Part shown: piece by piece, positions 5,762 to 5,950 of the stretch
How the letters are laid out: each line of letters begins with the position of its first letter
Numbering within the stretch: position 1 is the first letter of the stretch
Source: Methylococcaceae bacterium
GTDB lineage: Bacteria > Pseudomonadota > Gammaproteobacteria > Methylococcales > Methylococcaceae
Assembly (NCBI GenBank): GCA_005792805.1
Contig: SXQV01000207.1
Span: 1 to 5,950, forward strand
Direction of reading: 5' to 3'
DNA length: 5,950 nt
The notes under the pieces: generated by a model
Told to the model about the DNA's origin: nothing
Databases searched by the model: none
What the model saw: the letters and a program-made list of their open reading frames with translations, nothing else
Position numbers and translations under genes: made by a program

Positions 5762-5950
5762 GGTTCTGCGGCTCATGCTGATGAATGGCAGACAAAGGTG
5801 ACATCGAAAGCCGCCTACCTGCAAGCGCTGGACGCGCTGGAAGCCGGAGCCGGGGCCAACCGCCTCAAGCAGCTGATGCGGACCGCCTGGTACGAACGCA
5901 ACCGCTACTTTGCCAACCGCATTGCCCAGACCGAACTGCACCGCGCCTAC
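5762..5950 (+). pseudogene. 5'-truncated Mu gpF / SPP1 gp7-type phage minor head protein fragment (continues past window)
   Basis: This frame is open from 5744 to the window end, right after a TGA at 5741-5743, and reads protein-like from about 5762 (GSAAHADEWQTKVTSKAAYL) onward. Third positions are almost all G or C. The segment LKQLMRTAWYERNRYFANRI followed by AQTELHRAY resembles the conserved part of Mu F-like / SPP1 gp7 head morphogenesis proteins, where an R-A-x-x-I-A-x-T-E-x-x-R-A motif is typical. In phages these proteins help assemble the capsid at the portal. No ATG exists in this frame. The only candidate start, GTG 5798, has AAAGG directly against it with no spacing and would discard the HADEW region. 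The family's N-terminal part should lie where the RTX gene ends, so the fragment looks broken by recombination. The alternative, that the gene truly starts at GTG, is less likely. The 3' state is unknown. Confidence 0.6.

Noticed and set aside
5693..5941. 82-codon minus-strand frame at the right end
   Set aside because: It is antisense to both the RTX gene end and the strongly GC3-biased phage-like frame.
5785..5950. Plus-strand frame starting at ATG 5785 and open to the window end
   Set aside because: It is frame-shifted relative to the phage-like frame. Its translation is Arg/Pro/Gln-rich and its third positions lack the G/C bias of the neighbouring frame.

Overview
The window looks like a chromosomal segment of a proteobacterium, most likely a gammaproteobacterium. 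This is inferred from the gene families and codon use: a GC-rich two-component pair with a 7TMR-DISM receptor, a Mu-like phage head gene fragment, and a TTCGACAAGCTCAGGGCGA-type intergenic repeat. No taxon-specific marker such as an rRNA gene is present, so I do not go further. No tRNA, rRNA, CRISPR array or complete insertion sequence is visible.

Layout. (1) Positions 1-1512 on the minus strand hold a signalling operon. It is read as a response regulator fused to an AraC-type DNA-binding domain (730-1512), followed by the first 236 codons of a membrane sensor with a periplasmic 7TMR-DISMED2 domain and the start of a 7TM bundle. The sensor leaves the window at position 1. A weak candidate for a 50-residue single-pass membrane protein lies just upstream on the same strand (1559-1711). 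(2) Positions 1513-1763 are the divergent spacer. (3) Positions 1764-2417 on the plus strand encode an exported 217-residue protein with ten cysteines and no recognised family. (4) Positions 2418-2622 hold a possible 33-codon ORF for a cationic amphipathic helix, an imperfect hairpin repeat, a good sigma70-like promoter whose -35 box lies in the repeat, and a GATCCGGATC palindrome at the predicted transcription start. (5) Positions 2623-5748 encode a 1041-residue exported protein: Sec signal peptide, putative-Ig (He_PIG-like) domain, long Ser/Thr/Asn-rich unrecognised middle, ten tandem RTX-type nonapeptides and a 186-residue basic tail. (6) From about 5762 to the window end is a very GC-rich frame resembling a Mu gpF / SPP1 gp7 minor head protein. 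It has no proper start codon and abuts the stop of the RTX gene, so it looks like a 5'-truncated prophage remnant.

Composition changes along the window. Sixty-base samples gave about 65% GC in the sensor gene (421-480), 50% in the RTX gene (4141-4200) and 72% in the phage fragment (5821-5880). Together with the broken phage gene, this suggests that the exported-protein block is accessory DNA beside a decayed Mu-like prophage. The signalling operon senses an unknown signal at the envelope and probably controls transcription. A link between it and the neighbouring exported proteins is only a guess from divergent placement.
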